Shown here piece by piece: positions 1 through 11,363 of a stretch of DNA of 64,000 nucleotides. The number at the start of each line of letters is the position of its first letter. The first letter of the stretch is position 1. The stretch lies in the NCBI GenBank assembly GCA_000507305.1, contig DF240022.1, positions 18,627 through 82,626 of the forward strand, written 5' to 3'. This stretch comes from Breviolum minutum Mf 1.05b.01 (taxonomy: Eukaryota; Sar; Dinophyceae; Suessiales; Symbiodiniaceae). The position numbers and the translations under genes were made by a program. The notes beneath the pieces were generated by a model, which worked only from the letters and a program-made list of their open reading frames with translations, was not told where the DNA came from and ran no database searches.

Positions 1-1340
1 AGGTACTTTAGCGAAAGGTCAGCTGAATACCTATTCAGACTGTACTCACACCTACTCACTAAGATATTCATAGGTTTGTAGCCATACACTTCCATCGGAG
101 CAACGCTTTGAGAACATCACAATCCTCCCAATCGCCAAGCCTGCAGACCGCCTTCATCTGCAATCCCTTCAGTATATTCGACGTAGAGACTCCCTGCCTC
201 GCAGGGAGTCCAGTTGCAACTCTACAAGTCACCACAAAGAACTTGTTGGTTCTGGGGATGATTCTTTTTGTTGGGAATGATTCTTTGCAACTCCCCACAC
301 CCTGACTCACAAAGCCCCGCAAAAATGCACTACGCTGGTTTTGGCACATTGGTTGCCTTGCCTTTGCAGTGGGCACCGCTCTGATTCCCCAGGAGTCCAC
401 AGACCGCCGCTGAAGTGTCCTCACAGTTCGAGGCGAAAGGGGTTGTTTTCGACAATTCCGACAATTGAAGCACAAAAGAAATACGTGAAAAGTCATGGAG
501 ACGGGTTTGGAAACATAGAGCAGACAATGCTGTCATGTCTTTACAACTAGTTCTTCACGACAATGCTTCTGAGTCTGGGAGGTGTTGCTAGGCTTCTTGC
601 CAGCCATTCTCAGATCTAAAGTCAGACTACAATTTTTGAAAGAAACGCGCAGCGTGAATCACGGCTATCTTGGAACTTCAGGCAAACCTGTTGGCGAAAC
701 GAGCTTCCTTTCGCCACCCATCACCTCAACCTAAGACCATCTCCCAGCCACCCCCAGGTTCCCAGGCAATGTCTCCATTGATGGTCGCGTGAAGCCTGGC
801 AATTTTGAAGCTTTCAAGCTGTTACCTGTTACCCGAGGCCAAGGCCCAAGTGTAGCATCTGCTTCTTGTTGTGATGATGGTAGCTAACCCTCCCTAAAAA
901 ATGATCAAATTCAATGGAAGGCAGTGGAAGTTTATTCAGAAAAAAAAGGTCACATGCTGGGCCGCAAGCAGACACTTGCATCGGTTGTTTGGTGTCTTCC
1001 TAGAATGACTCCACAAGACTGACTCGTGGCCCAAGTGTTTTTTGTTCCAATGTCAGGAAAGCCGAAGGAGTATGATCAAGTTGATCTTCCAGGGCATTCT
1101 TAGTGCCTGGAGACTGCACTGTGGCAACAACAAAAATAAACATGCATCCTCCCAGGGTTGGTGACCCTGAAAAAATTGCTGTACAAGAAAATTGTAAATT
1201 TCTTCTCCGCAGATTTTTCTTAAAAACCGCACTTTTGGCGGCAGACGCAAGTCCTCAATACTGCTAGAAAGAAAGGACAAGAACAAGGCGGTCAGACAAT
1301 TTGACCATCCGTCCTTGAAAGCTTGGAATCAACGAATCGA
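1..1340. other. No assignable gene
   Basis: Both strands carry short open stretches, but none shows a recognisable domain or a convincing set of splice junctions. A minus-strand stretch near 400-340 contains Ile-Arg-Ala-Val-Pro, which resembles the C-terminal PFK motif found elsewhere in the window, but the flanking residues do not follow the family. I treat the block as intergenic or as 3' flank of the gene that begins at 2453. Confidence 0.4.
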
Positions 1341-2453
1341 TTATGCTCCGCCCCTGATGCCCGAGAACAATCCTCTGCTTTCCTTGGCTGGAGCCTCAAA
1401 AGGCACTGATGAGTGGTGCAGGAAGATGCGGACCTTTCCATCCGCATTCTTCTTGTAGCCAAACGTATATTCAACCTTCGTTTTGCTTCCATCGGCAGCA
1501 CTGGTGAAGTAGTAGGTACCCATGGCAATGGCCACATTCCCGTTCAAGTCAATCTGGTGGTTGTGAAAGACCACATCTGACCAGCCCTTGCCACCGTTGA
1601 TTGCAAAGCCTCCATCCTCAGCAATTCCATCAGTCACGGCCTGGGCACCGACAAAGTAGGACATGGCCTTGCTTGCATCAGGGCGGAAAGGAACATCCTT
1701 GGCTTTGGTCGGCTTGAACATCACATTGGTGTGGCCATAACCATAGAGTTCTCCTGCTGCTTTGCCAGCAGCTGCAACATAGTCCCCACCATCAAGATAG
1801 GTCCTGGAGATACCTTTGATGGCATCGGCCCATGCCTTCTGTGCACTGCACACTTCTTGTTCAGAAATCGAACCTCCTGCCGGTGGAGTAGGCTCAAAAG
1901 GCACTGATGAGTGGTGCAGGAAGATGCGGACCTTTCCATCCGCATTCTTCTTGTAGCCAAACGTATATTCCACCTTCGTTTTGCTTCCATCAGCAGCACT
2001 GGTGAAGTAGTAGGTACCCATGGCAATGGCCACATTCCCGTTCAAGTCAATCTGGTGGTTGTGAAAGACCACATCTGACCAGCCCTTGCCACCGTTGATT
2101 GCAAAGCCTCCATCCTCAGCAATTCCATCAGTCACGGCCTGGGCACCGACAAAGTAGGACATGGCCTTGCTTGCATCAGGGCGGAAAGGAACATCCTTGG
2201 CTTTGGTCGGCTTGAACATCACATTGGTGTGGCCATAACCATAGAGTTCTCCTGCTGCTTTGCCAGCAGCTGCAACATAGTCCCCACCATCAAGATAGGT
2301 CCTGGAAATACCTTTGATGGCATCGGCCCATGCCTTCTGTGCACTGCGCACTTCTTGTTCAGTGACGGGCGGAGAATCTCCAATCTCAATGTGTTCATGG
2401 ACCACGGATGCTCCGGAACAATCGAATGGGCAAAGACCACTCAAGAAGCTCAT
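1341..2453 (-). CDS. Intronless tandem NTF2-like (SnoaL/DUF4440-type) two-domain protein
   Basis: A single open frame of 370 codons with ATG at 2453-2451 and TAA at 1341-1343. After a 28-residue leader (MSFLSGLCPF at the start) come two almost identical domains, about residues 29-187 and 195-353, offset by exactly 166 residues. Each starts with a helix around EQEV and ends in the strand VRIFLHHSSVPF, with the Asn-His, Thr-Tyr-Tyr-Phe and Tyr-Thr-Phe-Gly-Tyr strands typical of small NTF2-like alpha+beta barrels. Such domains bind small ligands or act as hydrolase/isomerase folds; the substrate here is unknown. The protein ends in a basic, glycine-rich tail. There is no signal peptide. The lack of introns stands out against the intron-dense genes nearby, and a spliced-leader-like relict lies 54-70 bases upstream of the ATG. 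The family call rests on fold-level pattern recognition only. Confidence 0.75.
   Translation of the reverse strand: MSFLSGLCPFDCSGASVVHEHIEIGDSPPVTEQEVRSAQKAWADAIKGISRTYLDGGDYVAAAGKAAGELYGYGHTNVMFKPTKAKDVPFRPDASKAMSYFVGAQAVTDGIAEDGGFAINGGKGWSDVVFHNHQIDLNGNVAIAMGTYYFTSAADGSKTKVEYTFGYKKNADGKVRIFLHHSSVPFEPTPPAGGSISEQEVCSAQKAWADAIKGISRTYLDGGDYVAAAGKAAGELYGYGHTNVMFKPTKAKDVPFRPDASKAMSYFVGAQAVTDGIAEDGGFAINGGKGWSDVVFHNHQIDLNGNVAIAMGTYYFTSAADGSKTKVEYTFGYKKNADGKVRIFLHHSSVPFEAPAKESRGLFSGIRGGA
1395..2361. repeat. Two-unit 498-bp direct repeat inside the NTF2-like gene
   Basis: The unit starting at 1395 recurs at 1893, an exact 498-bp (166-codon) offset. By eye only a handful of substitutions separate the two, for example attcaacc versus attccacc and catcggcag versus catcagcag. 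This is either a recent internal duplication or one kept uniform by gene conversion. A collapsed or artefactual assembly repeat is the other possibility. Confidence 0.9.
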
Positions 2454-2506
2454 TTTCGCAAGTCACAAGGCTGACAAACTGGAAGTGTTATCTCAGTGCA
2501 CAGAGT

Positions 2507-2523
2507 CTCAAGCCAAACTGCCT
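2507..2523 (-). other. Possible decayed spliced-leader relict
   Basis: Read on the minus strand this stretch is AGGCAGTTTGGCTTGAG. It matches the 3' part of the dinoflagellate spliced leader (core GCCATTTTGGCT followed by CAAG) at 13 of 17 positions. It lies 54-70 bases upstream of the ATG at 2453 and in the same orientation. Alone it is weak; it gains weight from the clearer example at 53808. Confidence 0.4.
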
Positions 2524-2527
2524 CAAC

Positions 2528-5500
2528 AGTCAGGTTCCAGCCCACCAAAAAGTCTTGGCTGAATAATCTGAACTTAAGAAACTCAAGTGTATCCCTATTT
2601 TCCTGAACAAACTTCTCTCAGAGATACCCGGTAGTGAAGCCCATTGGTGCCCTGTTCCTCCCAGCCTAAGGTCAGATGACCTGTGCTTTGCTGCAGCAAG
2701 TCCAACAAGTACTTGCTGTCCTTAGTCAAGTCACGTACGCAACTTGCAACTCAATCAGTACCAACCACCAATTTGTAGGTGTAAAATTCCCCAAAAACGT
2801 AAACCTATTCTTAACGAAATCCGCACACTGCCAAACACACAGCAACACCAGGTCCACCTAGGTCCATGGACATTCGATTCCATCTCATTCACCGATCTCA
2901 AGCCCAGGCCAGGTCGAAGTCTCCTGGTAAATTTTGTATCGGTGAAATTCGTCCAAAACAAAAACGGGAGAAAAACATGGGCGAAACATGGGCGAAATAT
3001 GTGAATCTACAGTCATATTAAAGTTGCTGCAAGATTGTTTTGCTTCTTTTTTTTCACTTAGCAACACATCCAAGACCTTTACTCTTCACATCAATCTCTG
3101 CTCATCTGTGATTATCATCACAACTTGCAGGGCTCTCTTTCCGAGTCGCCACTCCGGAGGACCAACAGAATTCTGTGATTGCCATGGTTTCAGTATGATT
3201 TCTCTATTAATGCATATACTACATCCGGATGATGGTAAAATGGCAGATGAATCCCGTGATCATCAAATAATATGTACTCTGTTGCTTTGTTATACCTTTT
3301 ACCCTCGAAGAGGTCTGATTCTAGGCCCGGGGTGATGAGGAGAATGGGTTTTTGGCGCACCCATCCGTTTGACATCTGTGGCCTTAACGGTTCAGATCGC
3401 TGATTCCATTTGGCAGCCTGCCCTTCAGAAGGCACGTGGGCAATCACTGGCACCCTGTCAGGTGTGGAAGTGTGGAAAGCAATGGAAGTTGGCAGATTTT
3501 GGCAGCTTTGCAAAGCTGATTTGCTGAAATTTTGCTGCAATTTTGCTGTGTTTTTTGTTCATTTGTTCTTGGGATACCGTTGAAACATCTTGAAACTGCA
3601 AAGATCTTTGACTCCAGTTTCTCTCCCTTGCTGCCATGTCACATGGGGTTGCTGCTGTCGAAATCCAGACCGAAGAAGTCCTCATGTTTGAGTTGGTGGG
3701 CAGTAAGCCATGAACTTGGATGACCTAATGGGAAACAGCAACACCACCTGTATGAGACAAATTGGAAGTGAAAATGAAACAAGACATCATGATAATTCTG
3801 AACGATGATTAAGGTAATCAAGCTGGAAGATCACGAGAGGCTGGAAGACAACCCTCTAAGTTTCCTGTTAATGCGCACAGTCCCTCAACCCAAGGCAGTC
3901 AAAGACTCTAGCACGCGAGATTCGGTCTCAGAACTCTACCCCAAAAGCCCTAAGTGCGCAACTTCCTTCATCTTCCACACCTGCGGTCACTTCCAAGAGT
4001 AAAAGAGGTGCCGTGAGAATCTATCAATTAGCCCTTGGAATAACACCAGAAAGGATCGCATGACCAGTCAAGAGTGCTAGGAACCTAAAGTCCGCTCTAG
4101 AGCTACAATAAACTACAACTGGAAGGCTGCGAGACGGAAGTGTCCAAGTATGTGTGTAATCATATCTATACTTATGAATTCACATCAAAACAAAAGAATA
4201 TGAAGTATGTATATGTATATATGTACATACATATGTTTTAAAACAAATAGAAGTTGTTATTAACGTACTTATTTCTGTCTTAATAAACAAAATACTGGCA
4301 CTCAAGTTGTGACCCGTTTCTGCCAACCAAACCGTGAATTTCAGGTGATTTCTTTTTCAGCACTGGGCAGGAAGTGCTAAAAACGTCACCATCTCTCACC
4401 ATGCCTGGCCAAAAAGATTGCGGCATCACCACGTTGACTTCTGAATACATGGAAGGCTTGGGATTGGCACTGTACCACAGAAAAGTTTTGCATATAACCC
4501 AAACATCTTCTTGCTTCCAAACTCAACATTTATTTCTCTTCAACAAAACAGGTATCCGAAAATGCAACAACCAAGAGCACAAGATGCTACCATATCACAC
4601 CATGCACCTTACAGGGATTCCCAGAGCTCTGCAGGTTCTTCCAACGTCGTCGCATTTCGGCCTGGACTTCCCAACAGGTCTGAGTGCCAAACAAAAGTGT
4701 CCAAAAAGATTTGGGTATCTGATTTTGATGCCAAACAATGTAACCTTTCAAAAAAACACTTCATCAGATTTATCAAAGGGAAGCATTCTTGACTTTTCAC
4801 AATCTGACCAAACCAAGAGCAGCTAATCTGTCAATCCTCCCTGACGTAGTGGTCAAGCACCAACGTCTGGCCAGCACTCCGTCCTTTGTAGACTTCAGCG
4901 TGAGTATAAAACTCCATCTAGTGGTAAGCTGGGAAACAGCCGTCAAAGCCTGTGTCAAACGAATTGTTGACCATATCCCATCTATGGATACATGCTCCAA
5001 ATGGTTTCAATAATTTCAATAGCCACGCCTGTTTCAATTTTCAATGATTCAATCACTTTAATCCGGAAACCTTCCCTCAAGCTAAGTTGAAATTCATTCT
5101 TCCTTCGTTGAAAAAAGAATCAAAAATTATCTGACATGGTGGCTCTTGCTGAAAATCTTTCATGGTGATTGCTCGGAACATCTCAGGCCAGGAATCGGCA
5201 GCCCTCGGCCCAAATGGAGAGTGGCATAACAACCTGCTCGTGTTCCACGGCCTTCAATCCGCAACCGTTCAACTTCCAGGTTCAAAGGATCTGCGGCCGT
5301 TAGAACACAGTGACACATTGCCATGGCATAATGAAAAAGCACCAAATGAAACCAAACTAAATTGGAATGTGTACGCCTCCCAACTTCCGCAATTGTATGT
5401 TTAAGTGTGTGTTAATCAACAGCAAAAGATCATAAATTTGTGAAGTCAACAGGAGCTGCCTGTTATCACACAATATTTCGACAGCAACAGGGGCCACATC

Positions 5501-6145
5501 ATTTTTAACGCTCATGTTGCATCATTTTGCAGATGTGTCAGGGCGATCATCTTTAAGCAACACCAAGTGCTTGAAGAGTCAGCTTCCCAAGGACGGCCTC
5601 GAGCCAAAACCCAACCTCAGCCAAGTGTTTTCACCGATGGATAGCTTCCCTATAATAACAACATGAAAAACTGGCAATCCCAACAAACAAAACTCTGAAT
5701 CTACGAAAAAAATATGCCAGTACAGGGGGGGTCATTCCATTGCAGTGCTGTGGATTCAAGATTGATTGCATCCTGCATTTTCGTTGTCAGCTTGAAAATA
5801 ATTGAACGTCAAACGCGACTGATTATTTCAATGAGTATCCCAACCTCTAACCCGCTAGTAGTGCTGATGATACTCCATGCATTCCACTCAGGAAAGTTCC
5901 GAGCAACAGAGACATCTTCTTGTGGGAGGTCTGTTAGTGCTGGAAGTGATTCCTGTCCAACCAGCTGGACTCACAACTTTGCAGCGCGAAAACCACATTT
6001 GGGAACACCAAATGGAAATTCTTCAAAATGACACACCGAAACGGTGATTTTTGTTGGTCGAAACCAAAACTGGCAAAAATCCGGTGTTTCCCTTTGCTCA
6101 GCTTCAGGGAGGTGTTTGTCACAACGTGGCAGGCGCTTTTGCTAA
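2528..6145. other. No assignable gene; one possible exon
   Basis: Roughly 3.6 kb without a supported gene. The best coding-like stretch is on the minus strand at about 3190-3450, containing QAAKWNQRSEPLRPQMSNGW and, further on, RYNKATEYILFDDHGIHL; it matches no family I know. The rest is short open frames on both strands and AT-rich stretches such as 4195-4245. Confidence 0.3.
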
Positions 6146-6146
6146 A

Positions 6147-6238
6147 ACATAAACCCTAAAAACCAACCTAAAACCCTAAAAACCTAAACCCCAAACCCTA
6201 AAGCCTAAGGGCCCCTAAACTCTGAAGCCTAAACCCTG
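6147..6238. repeat. Interstitial degenerate telomeric tract (CCCTAAA-type)
   Basis: About 90 bases made of exact and mutated CCCTAAA units, including four exact copies, with variants such as CCTAAAA and CCCCAAA. Dinoflagellate telomeres are TTTAGGG, so this is the complementary C-rich strand of a telomere-like tract lying inside the chromosome. Confidence 0.75.
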
Positions 6239-8373
6239 GTGGGCGATTGTCGCGTGTTTTGTCGGAAATTATGGGCAGTGGTTGTCACACAGTCTGTTGT
6301 CTAACAAGCACCTACAGTAATTGTTCAAAGCCCAAAAGCCTTCTTCGCGTCTGTCTTATTGTTGACGTCATCATCCTGTGAACAGCGGGTAGTCCGGGAC
6401 GACAAGGGGCAATCTTCCACACACTCTATGGGGATGCAAGCTTCTAATGGCAATTTCTACCGAACTTGGACAATTTGACCATGGCAAAAATACCAAAAAG
6501 CAGTGCAGTGAGGATGCTTCCAAATTGGTGAGTCAAAATTTGGGAAAGCCTCAGTAGTTCTGACCACGGAACAAAACACAGCCATCAGTACTCACTTAAT
6601 TCCGGCCAGAAAACTCCCGCTCAACCTGTGTGCTTTTAATTTTTTGTCCTACGTTTCCCACTAGCATCGCTGAAGATTGTCAAATGGGATTTTTGTACAG
6701 GCACACCGCGCACCTCCACCAAAAGACTGATGTAGTTGCCTCTGTGTTGCTGCTTATGTGTCCACCGCTTGACAAAAAGCTGTGGATGGGATGGGATGGG
6801 AGGGGATGGATAAGATTCTAAGATGGACAGGATCCAAGCAGGACAAATCTGTTGCGATGTACGTGAGTCTAAGTGTCTTGTCTTCATGGTATCCCTCCAG
6901 AAGAGTTTCTGACGTAGGGAAGCTCCCATCAGATCCGCCGTTGACTTGTAGTAAACCATCATGGCTGGCGACAGCGGCTTCATTAAATCACCAAGGTGCA
7001 TAAATTGCGAGTGAGAAGGTATCCAGGGCCAGCAGAATAGATTGGATAAGTCTCTTGCCCGGTCAAAACCGTAAAGACCTGATGCGACTGGCGGGATAAA
7101 GCAAGCAGGAATAGCAGTATGACGGTCCCTCACTAAGTTCTTAGAAAGTCACCCCGTCCCTTGCCTCTCTGTGAGTGTATTCTGAGCATACCCACCCAGC
7201 CCACCCACAGTCATCATTGTCAGCTTCAAAAAAAAAATGGCTTCTGCTTCGAAATCAAAAAGAATTGTACAGTAGCGTGCGGGCCAAGACACCTCGTCAA
7301 TGTTCTTTCCTCCAGGAGCAGGTTGGGTGTGCCGTCGCACGTCCCCAGCTTGGGCGCTACGCCTTTACATTTTGAATCGGCTTTCAGGGGCACAGCCTTC
7401 CCAACCTTCCCAACCTTCGCCAACAAACCGGAACCTTGGATCGAAGAGTTCATTCTCTTCTGCAAATTGAAGCAAGCGATCCAAAAAGATCCACGAATCC
7501 GTGTCCTCAGACCGCGGATTTCTGGGATCTTTTGATTTGTTCACAAAGGTACCAGGGAAAACCCCTTTGCAGCAAATGACCTGGCTGAATCTAGGTCACA
7601 CTTCTGCAGGAGGATTGCCCATGGCCCCAAGGACACAGTGCCGAGATTCGGTTTTCAGCAAAAGATCAGAGCTGTAATGTGTAACTGCCTTGGGTTTTCA
7701 GGGTTTTGGTATGGGAGAAATCACAATCAACCAGACCCGGTGGCACCTTTCAAAATTAGCCAGGTGAATGTGGTTCTTCTTTCTTGGAATATGACCATCA
7801 ATATCAGGTAAACACATGCATCCATGTGTGCGACTACCTAACAGCTGACATCCCTGCCATTTAACCCTTGGCAAAGGGCAAACTGGCCTGATGGGCACAA
7901 TTCACCCATGCTAGATTGCGGAAGTTGTGCTTGGGTGATCCCCTTGAAACCATCCAGTGACCCGCTTGCAAAAAGCGGCTTATGTCAGACTGGTAGGCTC
8001 AAACATGCTCAAACCCACCTAGTTCGGTTGCTGGATGTGCACAGCCTGCCCTCTTCAGAATCGCAGACAGAAAATGAAATCTGCTAAAACCATCGGCCTC
8101 TCTGTGGCATTGGTGTTTCAGGAGCAGGATCCCGTGCAATCACTTCCCCTGAAAAACGTAGGAACATGTAGAAACCGCAGAGAATTTAAAAGACCAACCC
8201 GACCAACCGACCAACCCCAACCTCAACCCTACCCTCCAGGCAACATAATGAATGCTCTTCTTGACCTTTTGAGCCAATAGCACGTAGTCACTGCTGGACC
8301 TGCCAACAGCTATATTTATCAAAGGAAGTTTAGATGAGAAACTTCCGATATACGAACGACATCCCAGTAAAGT
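6239..8373. other. No assignable gene; one possible minus-strand exon
   Basis: The most coding-like part is the minus strand at about 6990-6845 (residues such as LMKPLSPAMMVYYKSTADL and SLRQKLFWRDTMKTR). On the plus strand a basic stretch (about 7420-7530, with PEPWIEEFILFCKLKQA) is also open. Neither has a family match or a second exon that would confirm it. Confidence 0.25.
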
Positions 8374-8670
8374 TAAGTAGAGTAGTGTCAAATAGAGTAG
8401 TGTCAAGTAGAGTAGTGTCAAGTAGAGTAGAGTCAAGTAGAGTAGTGTCAAGTAGAGTAGTGTCAAGTAGAGTAGTGTCAAGTAGAGTAGTGTCAAGTAG
8501 AGTAGAGTCAAGTAGAGTAGAGTCAAGTAGAGTAGAGTCAAGTTGAGTAGAGTCAAGTAGAGTAGTGTCAAGTAGAGTAGTGTCAAGTAGAGTAGAGTCA
8601 AGTAGAGTAGTGTCAAGTAGAGTAGTGTCAAGTAGAGTAGTGTCAAGTAGAGTAGAGTAGAGTAGAGTCG
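8374..8670. repeat. 15-bp minisatellite
   Basis: About 20 head-to-tail copies of a 15-base unit, AGTAGTGTCAAGTAG and close variants (GTG/GAG alternation, one AAATAG, one AGTTGAG), decaying at the right edge into AGAGT repeats. It creates long open frames on both strands that are not genes. Confidence 0.95.
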
Positions 8671-8700
8671 TAGAGTACAGTAGAGTTCAGTTACAGTACA

Positions 8701-8862
8701 GTGGCAGGCGCAGTTTTTGGTGAAGTTCAAGTGTCACTTTTCGTGGCAGGTGCAGTACTTGGTGAAGTTCAAGTGTCACTTTTCGTGGCAGGCGCAGTAC
8801 TTCGTGAAGTGCTAGTGTTACTTTTCGTGGCAGGCGCAGTATTTGGTGAAGGTTTAAATGTA
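8701..8862. repeat. 42-bp tandem repeat, about four copies
   Basis: Units start at 8701, 8743, 8785 and 8827 with GTGGCAGGCGCAGT followed by TTGGTGAAGTTCAAGTGTCA. The last copy diverges after TTTGGTGAAGG. It starts where the 15-bp minisatellite fades out. Confidence 0.9.
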
Positions 8863-9062
8863 AGATTGGGCGCGAAACGTTGTATTTTTCAATAGAAAAT
8901 GCTCGTGGTGAGCTCGAAAAGTAACCTCGGTGACGAGGCGGGTTGCGGTTTGCGTTTTCATGCTCGGATCATGGTCGGATCATGCTCGGATCGTCCCCGC
9001 ATTGGAAATGATGTTTCACATATTTTTGGAGATTTTCTTTAAATCTTGCAGTGTCATTTTTC

Positions 9063-9360
9063 GTGACAGGCGCAGTATTTGGTGAGGTTGGATAGTGACA
9101 CCTGTTGCTCCGCGCATTGGAAATGAGGTTTCATATGTGATGAGGACTCAGAATGTGAGTCTTTTTGTGTGACAGGCGCAGTATTTGGTGAGGTTTGATG
9201 GTGACACCAGTTGCTTCGCGCATTGTAAATGAGGTTTCATATGTGATGAGGACTCAAAATGTGAGTCTTTCTGCGTGACACGCGCAGTATTTGGTGAGGT
9301 TGGATCGTGACACCTGTTGTTCCGCGCTCTGTAAATGACGTTTCATATGTGATGAGGACT
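9063..9360. repeat. 106-bp tandem repeat, about three copies
   Basis: Copies start near 9063, 9169 and 9275 with GTGACAGGCGCAGTATTTGG. Each contains ACACCTGTTG, a CGCGCATTG-like block and TTTCATATGTGATGAGGACT. The opening CAGGCGCAGTATTTGGTGA is shared with the neighbouring 42-bp repeat, so one family probably arose from the other. Confidence 0.85.
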
Positions 9361-9397
9361 AAGTATAGGAGATCTGAAAGTAAATGTTTCTTCAGGT

Positions 9398-9863
9398 CGT
9401 ATGTCTTTGCGGACTGCGGCCACGAAGACAAGAGAAAATCGAAAAGGAATATTGTATGTCTTTGCGGACTGCAATGATTGTGTTTGTTAAGTGTAGGAGA
9501 TATGGGAATTCTTGCAAGCTGAAATAAAAGCAAGAGACAGTCTCATTTGTGAAAGCAGACCCATATGGCCCATATCAGATGATGACATGATTGTGGATGA
9601 CGTCATTGAGACAGTAGTGTCTGATCCACCAGTGTTAACACCAGATCAGCATCTTCACACACTGGAGGCGTTGCAAGGAACTCGACAACGAGCACTGTCT
9701 ACTAGAAACAGACAAATCCTGATGTGATTCTAGCATGACGTATGTCTTTGCGGACTGCGTTGCCTGAGTTGCCTGAGTGAACCTGATGTGATTCTGGCAT
9801 GACGTATGTCTTTGCGGACTGCGTTGCCTGAGTTGTGAGTTGACGTATGTCTTTGCGGACTGC
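9398..9863. repeat. Five copies of a dispersed 20-mer
   Basis: CGTATGTCTTTGCGGACTGC occurs at 9398, 9739, 9803 and 9844; a copy at 9454 differs only in its first base. The copies at 9739 and 9803 lie in a longer 64-bp direct repeat beginning CCTGATGTGATTCT. The spacing is irregular, which is unlike the tandem repeats just to the left. Confidence 0.9.
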
Positions 9864-9888
9864 TTCAATTAAGTCTTTAATCCTATTA

Positions 9889-9889
9889 N
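9889..9889. other. Ambiguous base (N)
   Basis: The only undetermined base in the window, in an AT-rich stretch directly after the last 20-mer copy. Confidence 1.
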
Positions 9890-10344
9890 ATATATGCATA
9901 TATGTATTTCACTACAAATCATACATTCAGAATAAAACAACCACATAAATGTGCATACACAGTCTAAATGCTCACAAGTTTCCCTTTGACTTTGGACACA
10001 TTGACACTCTTCCCGCACCTGGCCGAGCACCAAGATAACTCGCTTCCCTCACGCAGCCTCTGGGGAAACTGCTCCTCAGCTTTGAAGTTGGCTATAGATT
10101 TGAGAGGAACCTACAACACAAACGACATGGGAACAAGATTAAAAACCCCAATCAGGATGGTTACAAAACATGTGCTTGGATACTGAACAGGATCAAGTTG
10201 CAACACGCATGACCATATATGCTCTATCCACTGCGTGCTGATCTTCATGGGGACTGCCATGCATGCTCCAAACGGCATTCCATGAATCTGCCTCATGCCA
10301 AGATACTCCGGTCAACGAGGAATGACAAAGAACCTCTCCAGAGC

Positions 10345-11363
10345 TCAGCCAGCAACTGCATGCCTCAAACAACTAAGACATACCAGGACTTTCTGGAAAC
10401 AAACGCGGCGACTCGCAACCACAATCGCGCCAAGCCTGCATCTGTTGGCGAATCCAACCTGGATACCTGACAGCAAATTCCGCAGAATCTGTGAGACGTT
10501 CATGGGTCTTGGGATACTTATACTTTGGCGATACTGGGTGTAGACCCAACATGACCCAACAGTAGACCAGCACGCAGGAATGTACATTTTTTTTGATGAG
10601 AGTGGAAAAGTGCATGGCAAGCCTGAAATCATCATGACCGAAGTCCTTCAGCCACTCCTGTCCAACGCAGCAGGGATTCAAGAGAGCATCACAGGGATCA
10701 ATACATTGCTTTCTTATGTTGAAGGCATGTCGGGATCAAAATAGGCCACAACAATCTCAACGAACTCACGATCTCTATCCCTGTCTCTTCGGAATGATTT
10801 GAAGAACCTTCTTGCTGAGGAACCATGGAAGAAGAACATTTTTCAATAAGAATGGTCTGTGTATGGAGTGGACCTGAGAGTTAACCATAAAACTGGTTGA
10901 AGTGGGAGGCAATCGCGCAACGGTATCATCTTGGAGCAAAGCCGCGGCCTTTTCAAAAACTTCACAACAGGATCCCAAACTATCGGACCAGTGGTAAGTG
11001 CTCCTCCCACTGCGAACAGCATGGCCAAAGCAGCAAAGCCGCACATAATTTGTACAATAGCATAGCTGACAACAGTAACAGGTTGTCGGAACGTGAGAGT
11101 TGAGTTGAACAGCTTTTCATTCGTGGAAAATTGGTAGAACAAACCATATGCAGCACCATATGAATATAGAGCAAACTTATGTTCCAAAGAGATGCAAACA
11201 GGACTATTGTATCTCTTGGTTTCAAGCTTTTGCCAGGGGCACTGCACTTCAAGGGCTTGAACCCTTCAACAAGTCTCAAATAGCCACCTGCCCTGAAATC
11301 AAGAAATTTGGTCAAGTAACTTGAGATCAAGGAGGGAACGAAAGCGAGGGTCAAAAGAGCCAA
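10345..11363 (-). CDS. Polytopic membrane protein gene (partial, several exons)
   Basis: Minus-strand coding segments that appear to belong together. One at about 11363-11290 encodes a hydrophobic stretch (ALLTLAFVPSLISSYL). A long exon at about 11220-10930 contains FALYSYGAAYGLFYQF and then a strongly hydrophobic helix (SYAIVQIMCGFAALAMLFAV) followed by GGALTTGPIVWDP. A third at about 10690-10600 holds EWLKDFGHDDFRLAMHFST. This looks like a multi-pass membrane protein, possibly a transporter, but I cannot name the family. The exon ends, the start codon and the link to the third segment are inferred. The downstream exon near 10480-10375 (YPGWIRQQMQAWRDCG) may also belong to it. Confidence 0.4.

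Noticed and set aside
340..420. IRAVP motif on the minus strand, possible fifth PFK copy
   Set aside because: Only five residues match and the following residues and splice context do not fit the family; the chance of such a short match is high.
8140..8730. 196-codon minus-strand frame rich in LLYLTLLYLT
   Set aside because: It is a translation of the 15-bp minisatellite; the repeat is a multiple of three, so stop-free frames appear automatically.
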